Of a DNA stretch of 59,534 nucleotides, positions 42,366 through 53,012 are shown in pieces. Below the pieces are notes generated by a model. The model searched no databases. It saw only the letters and a program-made list of their open reading frames with translations, and had not been told where the DNA came from. Position 1 is the stretch's first letter, and each line of letters opens with the position of its first letter. This stretch comes from Pseudomonadales bacterium (lineage in GTDB: Bacteria; Pseudomonadota; Gammaproteobacteria; Pseudomonadales; Azotimanducaceae), in contig JAJDVW010000101.1 in assembly GCA_022825925.1 (NCBI GenBank), positions 1-59,534 of the forward strand, given 5' to 3'. The translations under genes and the position numbers were made by a program.

Positions 42366-44249
42366 CTACCGCCTGGCGAGCGTCGGCGAGAGGTAGGCGT
42401 CGATCACCGCCCGGGCCACGGGCGCCGCGACGGAACTGCCGCCGCCGCCGTTCTCGACCAGCACGCTGACCGCCAGGGCCGGGTCGTCGGCGGGCGCGAA
42501 CGCGATGAACCAGGCATGCTTGCGGCTGTACTCGTCGAGCGCCTCCTCGTCGTACTCCTCCCCCTGGGCGATCCCCACGACCTGCGCCGTACCGGACTTG
42601 CCCGCCATGCGGTAGCCGATGTCCCGCCCGATGTGGAACCAGGCCGTCCCGTTCTCCCGGAAGCCCTGGTTGCCCCGGTGGACGACGTCCTCCATCGCGT
42701 CCACGAGCAGTTCCCAGTCCTCGTCGGTGGGGCCTTCGACCCGCGGTCGCGGCTCGCCGAGGTCGAATCCGGGCCGCGCGCCATCGCTTTCGAGCATCAG
42801 GCGCGGCCGGACCCAGTGGCCCCGGTTGGCGATGACCGCCGTCACCGTCGCGAGCTGAAGCGGCGTCACGAGCAGGTCGCCCTGCCCGATCCCCAGGTTG
42901 ACGGAGTCGCCGTCGTACCAGCGCTCGCCCCTGTGCTCCTGCTTCCAGGCGCGCGACGGCAGCACCCCGGGCACCGCGTCCGCGACGTCGAGCGACGTCA
43001 CCTCGCCGTAGCCGAACTGGCCCGCGAAGGACGATAGCGCGTCCACGCCCAGGCGCGCCGCGAGGTCGTAGAAGTACACGTTCGACGATCGGTAGACCGC
43101 CTTGCGCAGGTGCACGATCCCCTGCCCTCCGGCGTTCCCCTGGGTCCAGCTCCAGTCCCGGTACACCCGTCTCCCGCCGGGCAACCGGAACTCGCCGGTG
43201 TCGACGATCGTCCGCTCCCAGTCGGTCGCGCCCGCCGCCAGGCCGCCGAGCGCCACCACCGGCTTGAAGGTCGACCCCGGGGCGTAGCGCCCCTTCACGG
43301 CCCGGTTGAACAGCGGGGCGCCCCGGGAGGTCGCCAATTCCTCGTAGAGATCGGCCCGGATGCCGGTGACGAAGAGATTGGGGTCGTAGCCCGGATTGCT
43401 CACCAGGGCCAGGATGCCCCCCGATTTCGGCTCGATCGCGACCACGGCGCCCCGGCGCCCGTCGAGGGCGTCGCGCGCCGCGGCCTGCAGGAAGCTGTCG
43501 AGATGCAGGGTGATGTCCCGCCCCACCACGGCCGGCGTCTCGTCGAGAATGCGGTGAATGCGCCCCCGCGCGTCGATCTCGATGTGCTGCCAGCCGACCT
43601 CCCCGTGCAGCACGTCCTCGTAGAACTTCTCCACGCCGAGGCGTCCGACGAACTTCACGCCCCGGTAACGGCGTTCGTCGAGGCGTTGCGCGTCTTCCTC
43701 GTTGACGCGCCGCACGGAACCCACCGCATGGACCATGAGGTCGCCCAGCGGGTAGTGGCGGACGTTCTCCTGCGTGATCTCCACGCCCGGCCAGCGGTGT
43801 CCGTTGACCTTCACCCGAGCCACCTCGTCCTCGGCGAGGTTCATCCGGAGCGCCACCGGCTCGAAGGGACGGCGCCGCTTCAGGCGCTCGCGGAACTCCT
43901 CGACATGGCGGTCGGAGATCTCCAGCAGTTCCCGCAGTTCGCCGATGACGCCGTCCAGGTCGCCGATCAGTTCCGTCACCAGGTTGAGCGACCGGGCCGG
44001 GCGGTTGTCCGCCAGCAGCACGCCGCGACGGTCGAATATCAGGCCGCGGTCCGGCGGCAGCGCCCGCACCTGGATGCGGTTGTCGTCGGAGCGGATGCTG
44101 TAGGAGTCGTGCTCGAGCACCTGGAGCTGCACCAGGCGCGCCAACAGGACGAGCACCAGGGAAAGCGCGATCAGGAACACGACCAGCGTCCGGACGGTGA
44201 AGGAACTGCCCTCGCTGGCCAGGTTCCTGACGTCCGGGGGATCGCTCAC
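42366..44249 (-). CDS. mrdA: Penicillin-binding protein 2 (elongation transpeptidase)
   Basis: This is a class B PBP with one N-terminal transmembrane helix (VRTLVVFLIALSLVLVLLAR), a pedestal domain, and the transpeptidase motifs GSTFKP, SSN and KSGTAQ. PPDRGLIFDRRGVLLADNRP is typical of PBP2. It has 627 residues, as usual. The GTG overlaps the rlmH stop. It pairs with RodA encoded next. Confidence 0.96.
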   Translation of the reverse strand: MSDPPDVRNLASEGSSFTVRTLVVFLIALSLVLVLLARLVQLQVLEHDSYSIRSDDNRIQVRALPPDRGLIFDRRGVLLADNRPARSLNLVTELIGDLDGVIGELRELLEISDRHVEEFRERLKRRRPFEPVALRMNLAEDEVARVKVNGHRWPGVEITQENVRHYPLGDLMVHAVGSVRRVNEEDAQRLDERRYRGVKFVGRLGVEKFYEDVLHGEVGWQHIEIDARGRIHRILDETPAVVGRDITLHLDSFLQAAARDALDGRRGAVVAIEPKSGGILALVSNPGYDPNLFVTGIRADLYEELATSRGAPLFNRAVKGRYAPGSTFKPVVALGGLAAGATDWERTIVDTGEFRLPGGRRVYRDWSWTQGNAGGQGIVHLRKAVYRSSNVYFYDLAARLGVDALSSFAGQFGYGEVTSLDVADAVPGVLPSRAWKQEHRGERWYDGDSVNLGIGQGDLLVTPLQLATVTAVIANRGHWVRPRLMLESDGARPGFDLGEPRPRVEGPTDEDWELLVDAMEDVVHRGNQGFRENGTAWFHIGRDIGYRMAGKSGTAQVVGIAQGEEYDEEALDEYSRKHAWFIAFAPADDPALAVSVLVENGGGGSSVAAPVARAVIDAYLSPTLARR

Positions 44250-44737
44250 GCCCTCGCTCCCTTCGCGACCCCCGCCCCTCGGTGGTAAGGGTGCCCGGCG
44301 AGGATGGTCGAGGCCCGGTAGAACTGCTCCGCCACCAGTACGCGGACCAGGCCGTGCGGGAACGTAAGCGGCGACAGGGACCACGTGAAGTCCGCGCGGG
44401 CCAGGACGGTGTCGTCCAACCCGCTCGGCCCCCCGATCACGAACGTGACGTCGCGGCCGTCCATGCGCCACTCCCCGAGCTTCGCCGCGAAGCGCTCGGT
44501 CGACAGCGCCTGCCCCGCCGGGTCGAGCACTACCACGCGCTCGCGGACGCCGATGCGGCCGAGCAGCCGGGCGGCCTCCGCTGCGCGTCCGCGGCGGCCG
44601 CCGGCCGTACCCGGCGCCGGGGCGACGGGTTCGAGGATGAGGCCGGCCCCGCGCGGCAGGCGTCGCACGTAGTCGGAGAAGACTTCATTCACCCAACGCG
44701 GCTGTCGCGTCCCCACCGCGAGCACGCGCACCTTCAC
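44246..44737 (-). CDS. rlmH: 23S rRNA pseudouridine-1915 N3-methyltransferase
   Basis: This SPOUT-class methylase modifies pseudouridine 1915 in helix 69 of 23S rRNA. The knot region reads VTFVIGGPSGLDDTVL, and the C-terminus LSPLTFPHGLVRVLVAEQFY then RASTILAGHPYHR is diagnostic. It has 163 residues. GTG start 1 base after the rsfS stop. Confidence 0.95.
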   Translation of the reverse strand: MKVRVLAVGTRQPRWVNEVFSDYVRRLPRGAGLILEPVAPAPGTAGGRRGRAAEAARLLGRIGVRERVVVLDPAGQALSTERFAAKLGEWRMDGRDVTFVIGGPSGLDDTVLARADFTWSLSPLTFPHGLVRVLVAEQFYRASTILAGHPYHRGAGVAKGARA

Positions 44738-44738
44738 G

Positions 44739-45125
44739 TCAGGCGAGCGCCCCGTCGCGCTCGGGCGCGCCCGGCGCTTCGCCCGCCTCTCCCCGCACCT
44801 CGCCCGCCTCCCCCCAGAGCCGCTCGAGATCGTAGAACGCGCGAGTTTCCGCTTGCATGACGTGCACCACCACGTCGCCGAGATCGACAAGTACCCACGC
44901 TCCGGTGTCTTCGCCCTCGACGCCGAGGACATGCACCGCGCGTCGCCGCGCGGTCTCGCGGAGGCTGTCGACGAGGGCGCGGACATGGCGCGCCGACGTC
45001 CCGCTGGCCAACACCATGAAATCCGTCACGTCCGTCAGTTTCGTGACGTCGAGGGCGAGGATGCTCCGCCCCTTGCGATCGTCCAGCGACGCGACGATCA
45101 GGTCTCGCAGCTCGGCGGGAGCCAT
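44739..45125 (-). CDS. rsfS: Ribosomal silencing factor RsfS
   Basis: RsfS binds L14 and blocks subunit joining in starvation. At 128 residues, it shows ILALDVTKLTDVTDFMVLAS and GTSARHVRALVDSLRE. W-VLVDLGDVVVHVM follows. The C-terminal tail after RLWGE is an extra Gly/Glu/Ala-rich stretch. It lies directly downstream of nadD, the classical pairing. Confidence 0.95.
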   Translation of the reverse strand: MAPAELRDLIVASLDDRKGRSILALDVTKLTDVTDFMVLASGTSARHVRALVDSLRETARRRAVHVLGVEGEDTGAWVLVDLGDVVVHVMQAETRAFYDLERLWGEAGEVRGEAGEAPGAPERDGALA

Positions 45126-45140
45126 TGGTCGGTTTGCTGG

Positions 45141-45749
45141 TCAACCACGGTACAGACCACGCCTCCTAATATAGTCCCACACGACCGGCGCAAGCAATCC
45201 GGAGGCGTCGTCCCCGCGGGCGATCGACGCCCGGACGCGGGTCGCCGAGACATCGAGCATCGGCGTCCGCGCGCGGAACAGCAACCCCGTGTCCTGCCGG
45301 GCCAGCGCGGCGGCATCGCCCGCTTCCCCGAACCCGGGGAGGATCGTGACGGCTGCCGGCGGCCTGGCCATGACGGCGAGGTGACAGGCGGCGGCAAACG
45401 CCTCGTACCGGTGCCACGCGCGGAACGCGTCCAGACCGTCGCTGCCCAGGATCCAGACGACCGTCTCGCCGCGGGCGCGGAACGCCTCGATGGTGTCGAT
45501 CGAATAGGAAAGTCCCCGGCGTCGCAGCTCGAGGTCCGAGATCTCGATCCCGGCATCCTCGGCGGCGGCCAGTTCCAGCATCCGCCAGCGATCTTCCGCC
45601 GATGCCGACGCGGACCGGTGGGGAGGGCGCGCGGACAGGACGAGGGTGACGGAGTCGAGACCGAGTTCCCGCCGCACGGCCCGGGCGGCGTGCAGGTGGC
45701 CGATGTGGACCGGATCGAACGTACCGCCCAGGATCGCGCGCAACGCCAT
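45141..45749 (-). CDS. nadD: Nicotinate-mononucleotide adenylyltransferase
   Basis: It makes nicotinate adenine dinucleotide for NAD synthesis. The nucleotidyltransferase motif GGTFDPVHIGHLH opens the protein. SYSIDTIEAF and WILGSDGLDAF follow, with the second motif SATRVRASI near the end. It has 202 residues and is complete. Confidence 0.96.
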   Translation of the reverse strand: MALRAILGGTFDPVHIGHLHAARAVRRELGLDSVTLVLSARPPHRSASASAEDRWRMLELAAAEDAGIEISDLELRRRGLSYSIDTIEAFRARGETVVWILGSDGLDAFRAWHRYEAFAAACHLAVMARPPAAVTILPGFGEAGDAAALARQDTGLLFRARTPMLDVSATRVRASIARGDDASGLLAPVVWDYIRRRGLYRG

Positions 45750-45792
45750 GACCCGACCTGTTGCCCGGAGCGTCCGTCCGCCAGCGACGCCC

Positions 45793-47055
45793 TCAGCGTT
45801 GGCGGACCTCGCCGTTCCCCATTACCACGAACTTGCGCGTCGTCAGGCCTTCGAGACCGACCGGCCCGCGGGCATGCAGCTTGTCGGTGGAGATGCCGAT
45901 CTCGGCGCCGAGCCCGTATTCGAAGCCGTCGGCGAACTGGGTCGAGACGTTGATCATCACCGAGGCGGAGTCGACCTCCGCCAGGAAGCGGCGGGACCGC
46001 GCGTAGTCGTTCGTCACGATCGTGTCCGTGTGCCCCGACCCGTACCGGTTGATGTGGTCGATGGCGTCGTCGAGGCCGTCCACGACCCGTACGGCCAGGA
46101 CCGGCGCGAGGTACTCCTCGTACCAGTCCTCCTCCGCCGCGGACGTCGCGTCGATGACGGCCCGCGTGCGTTCGCAGCCGCGCAGTTCCACGCCCGCCTG
46201 GTCGAACCGCGCCTTCAGCGGCGGCAGCGCCCGGCCCGCGATCCCGTCGGCCACCAGCAGGGTCTCCATGGCGTTGCAGACGGCGTATTTCTCCGTCTTC
46301 GAGTTGCATGCCACGTCCATCGCCATGTCGAGGTCCGCGGCATCGTCGATGTAGACGTGGCACACGCCGTCGAGATGCTTGATCACCGGGATCCGGGACT
46401 CCCGGATCACACGCTCGATCAGGCCCTTGCCGCCGCGCGGCACGATCACGTCCACGTACTCGTCGAGCGTGAGCAGGTCCCCTACGGCGGCGCGGTCCGC
46501 CGTCGGCACGAGCTGCACGGCGTCCGCGGGCAGCGCGGACGCCTCGAGCGCCGCGCGGATCGAGTCGGCGATTGCCCGGTTCGAGCGGAGCGCCTCCGAG
46601 CCCCCCCGCAGGATGCACGCGTTGCCGGCCTTCAGGCACAGGCTCGCGGCGTCCGCCGTGACGTTGGGCCGCGACTCGTAGATGATCCCGATGACGCCGA
46701 GGGGGACCCGCATCCGTCCGACCTGGAAACCGCTCGGACGATAGTCGAGTTCACTGACCGCACCGATCGGGTCGGGCAGCGCCGCCACCTCCCGCACGCC
46801 CTCGCACATGCGGTCCATGGCGCGGTCGTCGAGCACCAGGCGATCGACCAGCGGACGGTCCACGCCGCTCTCGATCGCCCAGGCGACATCCTGCCCGTTG
46901 GCGGACCGCAGCGCCTCGCGGTCCGCGTCGAGGCGGTCCGCCACCGTGCGCAGCGCATCCACTTTCGCGCCGGCGGAGGCGCCGGCGAGCAGCCGCGAGG
47001 CGACGCGCGCGCGCCGCCCCATGTCCTGCATCGAGGTCCGTATGTCCATGGGCAT
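45793..47055 (-). CDS. proA: Gamma-glutamyl phosphate reductase
   Basis: This is the second step of proline synthesis, reducing gamma-glutamyl phosphate with NADPH. It has 420 residues. [20 protein letters not shown] and [14 protein letters not shown] are characteristic, as is the catalytic Cys in [34 protein letters not shown] closes it. It lies 43 bases upstream of nadD. proB is not in the window. Confidence 0.96.
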   Translation of the reverse strand: MPMDIRTSMQDMGRRARVASRLLAGASAGAKVDALRTVADRLDADREALRSANGQDVAWAIESGVDRPLVDRLVLDDRAMDRMCEGVREVAALPDPIGAVSELDYRPSGFQVGRMRVPLGVIGIIYESRPNVTADAASLCLKAGNACILRGGSEALRSNRAIADSIRAALEASALPADAVQLVPTADRAAVGDLLTLDEYVDVIVPRGGKGLIERVIRESRIPVIKHLDGVCHVYIDDAADLDMAMDVACNSKTEKYAVCNAMETLLVADGIAGRALPPLKARFDQAGVELRGCERTRAVIDATSAAEEDWYEEYLAPVLAVRVVDGLDDAIDHINRYGSGHTDTIVTNDYARSRRFLAEVDSASVMINVSTQFADGFEYGLGAEIGISTDKLHARGPVGLEGLTTRKFVVMGNGEVRQR

Positions 47056-47087
47056 GGATTATATCCGGGGATGCACGCCGGCCCGCG

Positions 47088-47693
47088 TCAGCCGCGCAGC
47101 TTGTTGACCAGGCGCCGTATCTCGGTGAGCCGTTCCCGCGGCAGGTGCATCTGCAGGAGTCCCTGCTTGATCTCGGGCGAGAACGGCAGCATGTCGGACA
47201 ACCGCCAGCTCACGGCGCGAGCGTCGTCGAGGTCGATCTCGCCGCCCCAGCGTTCGGTCATCATCGGGTGACGCATGAGGTCCCGAAGCAGGGCCGTGAG
47301 CCACTCGAAGTCCTCCCCGACCTGCGCCTCGCGCTCCTCGGGCAGCGTCTCCACGTCGCCGTGCAGCAGGTGGTCGGCCCCGTCGCGCGTCCCGTGTATG
47401 CGGAACTTGCTCTCGCCCCGGATCTTGATGTTGAAGAGCCCGCCCTCCGAACGGTCGAAGTCCACGATGCGGGCGAGGGTCCCGATGTTGAAGATGTCCG
47501 GGTGCCCCGCGTCGTTGCCCGCCCACGTGTCCCGGCCCTCGCGGATGAGCACCACCCCGAAACCCGCGTCCTCGCGCAGGCAGCGGCTCACCATGTCCAC
47601 GTAGCGGGGCTCGAAGATCCGCAACGACATGCACCCGCCCAGGAACAGCACCTGGCCGAGGGGAAAGAGGGGGATTTCCCGTGTACCCTCCAT
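47088..47693 (-). CDS. LON substrate-binding-domain protein (YcaN/LonN type, no protease)
   Basis: This 201-residue stand-alone Lon N-domain protein starts IPLFPLGQVLFLGGCMSLRI, then FEPRYVDMV, then FGVVLI, and ends in a helical LNxxK-like RLVNKLRG. It lacks ATPase and peptidase domains. Such proteins are widespread, and their function is not well established. It is the first gene of the eleven-gene minus-strand run to lipB and is divergent from uppP. Confidence 0.88.
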   Translation of the reverse strand: MEGTREIPLFPLGQVLFLGGCMSLRIFEPRYVDMVSRCLREDAGFGVVLIREGRDTWAGNDAGHPDIFNIGTLARIVDFDRSEGGLFNIKIRGESKFRIHGTRDGADHLLHGDVETLPEEREAQVGEDFEWLTALLRDLMRHPMMTERWGGEIDLDDARAVSWRLSDMLPFSPEIKQGLLQMHLPRERLTEIRRLVNKLRG

Positions 47694-47780
47694 GTCCCGA
47701 ACGATAACACGTCGCCGGCGAGCCGCCGGTCCGGGAGGGACCCCGCCGAGCTCCCCGGAACCAGAGGGGAACAGACCGCC

Positions 47781-48563
47781 ATGGACCTCCTGCAAGTGGT
47801 CGTGCTTGCCGTCGTCCAGGGAGTGACGGAGTTCCTGCCGATCTCCAGTTCCGCGCACCTGATCCTGGTCTCGCACCTCGCGGGGTGGCCGGACCAGGGG
47901 CTCGCATTCGACGTCGCGGTGCACCTCGGCTCCCTGGTCGCCGTCACGGCGTACTTCCGCCGCGAACTGTGGGGATTCGCCGACAGCGCGATACACCTGC
48001 GCCAGGACGCGGCGACGGCGCTGCTCGCCAAGGTCGCGGTCGCCACGCTGCCGGTCGTCGTGGCCGGGTTCCTCTTCAAGGGATGGATCGAGACGGAAGT
48101 CCGCTCGACGGAGATCATCGCGGCGGCGACGATCACCTTCGCACTGGCGCTGTGGTGGGCGGACCGGCGCGGTTCCGCGGAGCGTGACGAACACTCCCTG
48201 ACGCTCGTGCAGGCCGGCCTGATCGGCGTGGCCCAGACGCTCGCCCTGGTCCCGGGAACCTCCCGCGCCGGCGTCACGATCATGGCCGCATTGCTGCTCG
48301 GCCTGTCGCGGGAGGTCGCGGCGCGGTTCGCCTTCCTGCTCGCCATCCCGGCCATCGCGGGGGCGGCCCTGCTGTCGGCGGTCGATGCAACCGGTGGCGG
48401 ACGCCCGCTTCCCTGGGACGACCTCGTCCTCGGGTTCGGGCTGTCCGGGCTCTGCGCCTATGCCTGTATCGCGGCGTTCGTCGCCCTCGTCCAGCGGACG
48501 GGCATGACGCCGTACGTCCTGTACCGTATCGCGCTTGGGGTCGTGCTGCTGCTGTTCGCGTGA
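47781..48563 (+). CDS. uppP: Undecaprenyl-diphosphatase UppP (BacA)
   Basis: This membrane phosphatase recycles undecaprenyl pyrophosphate to the lipid carrier of peptidoglycan; its presence usually confers bacitracin tolerance. Both catalytic motifs are visible: QGVTEFLPISSSAHL and LVPGTSRAGVTIMAALLLGL. It has 260 residues with about eight helices. ATG 47781. It stands alone, divergent from the cell-wall operon and convergent with a MazF-type gene. Confidence 0.95.
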   Translation: MDLLQVVVLAVVQGVTEFLPISSSAHLILVSHLAGWPDQGLAFDVAVHLGSLVAVTAYFRRELWGFADSAIHLRQDAATALLAKVAVATLPVVVAGFLFKGWIETEVRSTEIIAAATITFALALWWADRRGSAERDEHSLTLVQAGLIGVAQTLALVPGTSRAGVTIMAALLLGLSREVAARFAFLLAIPAIAGAALLSAVDATGGGRPLPWDDLVLGFGLSGLCAYACIAAFVALVQRTGMTPYVLYRIALGVVLLLFA

Positions 48564-48571
48564 CGGCCGCG

Positions 48572-48949
48572 TCAGTCCGGCACGACGCCGAGGACCTCCA
48601 GCAGGCTCTCCTCCACGCGACGCATTTCCGCAGCCGTCAGTTCGGTCAACGGGCCGGTGCTGATTCTCGCGCGATCCAGGGTGCGAGGCTGTTCCACCAC
48701 CACCTGCGAGTCCGCCCGCAAGCGGCCTCGGGCAGGGATGCCAACGCGGATCGGCTCCGCCGCCGGCCGCACGTCACTCGTGAGCGGCAGGACGACGACC
48801 GTGCGCTCCTGGGCCTGCGTGAGCCAATCCCCCTGAACGACGAGCACGGGACGGACCTTGCCGATCTCCTGGCCGCGATTCGGGTTGAGGTTCGCGATCC
48901 ACACCTCTCCCCGGCGCACCGGCACCCTTTCCGCTGTCAACGGGCTCAC
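48572..48949 (-). CDS. MazF/PemK-type endoribonuclease toxin
   Basis: This 125-residue toxin family protein shows RRGEVWIANLNPNRGQEIGK, VRPVLVVQGDWL, VVVLPLTS and the late QVVVEQPRTLDRARI segment, matching MazF beta strands with the conserved Arg and Thr/Ser. It is expected to cut mRNA at short motifs. GTG 48947-48949 overlaps the stop of the upstream antitoxin (GTGA). Confidence 0.9.
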   Translation of the reverse strand: MSPLTAERVPVRRGEVWIANLNPNRGQEIGKVRPVLVVQGDWLTQAQERTVVVLPLTSDVRPAAEPIRVGIPARGRLRADSQVVVEQPRTLDRARISTGPLTELTAAEMRRVEESLLEVLGVVPD

Positions 48950-49230
48950 CCGTCGCCCAACTCGTCAAGCGTGTTCTCGCCGTGCTCCCCATCGCCGAGG
49001 GCTTCGTTGTCCAGCGGCAGCGCCTCCGCGGCCAGGGCCGCGGCTTCGGCCGGGTCCAGGGCGCCCGCCGCCCGAGTCAGTTCGGCCAGCCTCCGCTCCC
49101 GTCGGCTCCGCGCCACGTACTCCTCCAGCGCTTCCCGCGCCAGCAGCGACTTCGGCACGGCGCGCGCGCGCGCCTCCTCGGCCAGGCGTGCGTCGAGTTG
49201 GGCCGAGAGTCTCAAACTCAGGGTAGCCAT
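48946..49230 (-). CDS. Ribbon-helix-helix antitoxin partner of MazF
   Basis: A 94-residue protein. The first 45 residues (LSLRLSAQLDARLAEEARAR then SLLAREALEEYVA) are a ribbon-helix-helix DNA-binding domain. The C-terminal half is acidic and Ala-rich, as expected for the toxin-wrapping tail. It precedes and overlaps the toxin gene. Autorepression through the promoter region just upstream is likely. Confidence 0.85.
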   Translation of the reverse strand: MATLSLRLSAQLDARLAEEARARAVPKSLLAREALEEYVARSRRERRLAELTRAAGALDPAEAAALAAEALPLDNEALGDGEHGENTLDELGDG

Positions 49231-49240
49231 GGGTGACTAA

Positions 49241-49258
49241 CAAATCGTATTACGTTTC
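49241..49258 (-). promoter_or_regulatory. Possible operator of the MazEF-type pair
   Basis: A 9-base palindrome CGTATTACG (49246-49254) lies 15 bases upstream of the antitoxin start in a locally AT-rich stretch, flanked by AAAT and TTT. A TAATAC -10-like hexamer overlaps it on the minus strand. Ribbon-helix-helix antitoxins bind such short palindromes, so this is a candidate autoregulatory site. Confidence 0.4.
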
Positions 49259-49388
49259 TCACTGCAAACTGTAGCACGGGCAGTGGCTGCCAATCATCTC
49301 CAAGGCGATCAGGACGAGTCGAGCGCCGCCTCCCGCCCGCGAGGAACGGCTCGGGACGCAAGCGAAGAGAGCGAAGGCGCTTGAGGCG

Positions 49389-49919
49389 TCAGAACGGAAT
49401 GTCGTCGTCGAACCCGTCGTCGAGGTCGCCGCCGCGGTCCGGGCTGCCGGCGCCACCGGCCATGGCGCCGGAGCTTCGCTGCGCGGGCATGCCCCCGTCA
49501 CGGAAGCCCCCCTCCCGGTTGCCCGCCTCACGCGGCGGCTGGTCGTAGCCGCCCCCGGCTCCGGCGCCGCCTTGCGCCGCGCCGCGGCTGTCGAGCATCT
49601 GCATCTCGCGCGCGATGACTTCGGTGCGGTAGCGCTTTACGCCGTCCTGACCTTCCCAGGAGCGGGTCTGCAGCCGGCCCTCGATGTACACCTTGGAGCC
49701 TTTGCGCAGGTACTCCCCGGAGATCTCGGCGAGGCGCGCGAAGCAGACGACGTCGTGCCACTCGGTCTGCTCATGCTGCTCGTTGGTGTTGCGGTCCCGC
49801 CAGGACTCGCTGGTGGCGACGCTGAAGTTCGTCACGGGCCGCTGATCCTGCGTGTAGCGGGTCTCCGGATCACGTCCGAGATTGCCGATGAGAATGACCT
49901 TGTTGATCCCCCGCGCCAT
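49389..49919 (-). CDS. ssb: Single-stranded DNA-binding protein
   Basis: This 176-residue OB-fold protein coats ssDNA and recruits repair enzymes. It begins [20 protein letters not shown] and includes EWHDVVCF and [18 protein letters not shown] Gly-rich linker leads to the acidic tip [10 protein letters not shown], which binds partner proteins. It is divergent from uvrA, as in E. coli. Confidence 0.96.
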   Translation of the reverse strand: MARGINKVILIGNLGRDPETRYTQDQRPVTNFSVATSESWRDRNTNEQHEQTEWHDVVCFARLAEISGEYLRKGSKVYIEGRLQTRSWEGQDGVKRYRTEVIAREMQMLDSRGAAQGGAGAGGGYDQPPREAGNREGGFRDGGMPAQRSSGAMAGGAGSPDRGGDLDDGFDDDIPF

Positions 49920-50143
49920 GCCTGACCGCCTCCTTGATTCCCCGAGTTTCGCGTGCGCCGACCGCGTCCGGCACTATAGCCGAACGCACCGGAGCCGCCT
50001 ACAGAATTCCGCTCGACCGGCGTGCCGAAATCGTCCCCCGGCCGTGTCCGCCATCGCCCGTTCATCACCCCGAAGACGCTGTTGCCACGCCGCTGGCGAG
50101 CGCGTAAGTTGGCGTGTTTTGGTGCCGTTCCCGGACGCTCGGA
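49920..50143. promoter_or_regulatory. Divergent ssb-uvrA promoter region
   Basis: This 224-base spacer should carry promoters for both genes. I looked for a LexA box of the CTGT-N8-ACAG type and saw none. A CACTATAGCC stretch at about 49972-49981 is the only clear -10-like element. SOS control of this pair is therefore not supported by eye. Confidence 0.4.
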
Positions 50144-53008
<2,865 letters not shown>

Positions 53009-53012
53009 GCGG

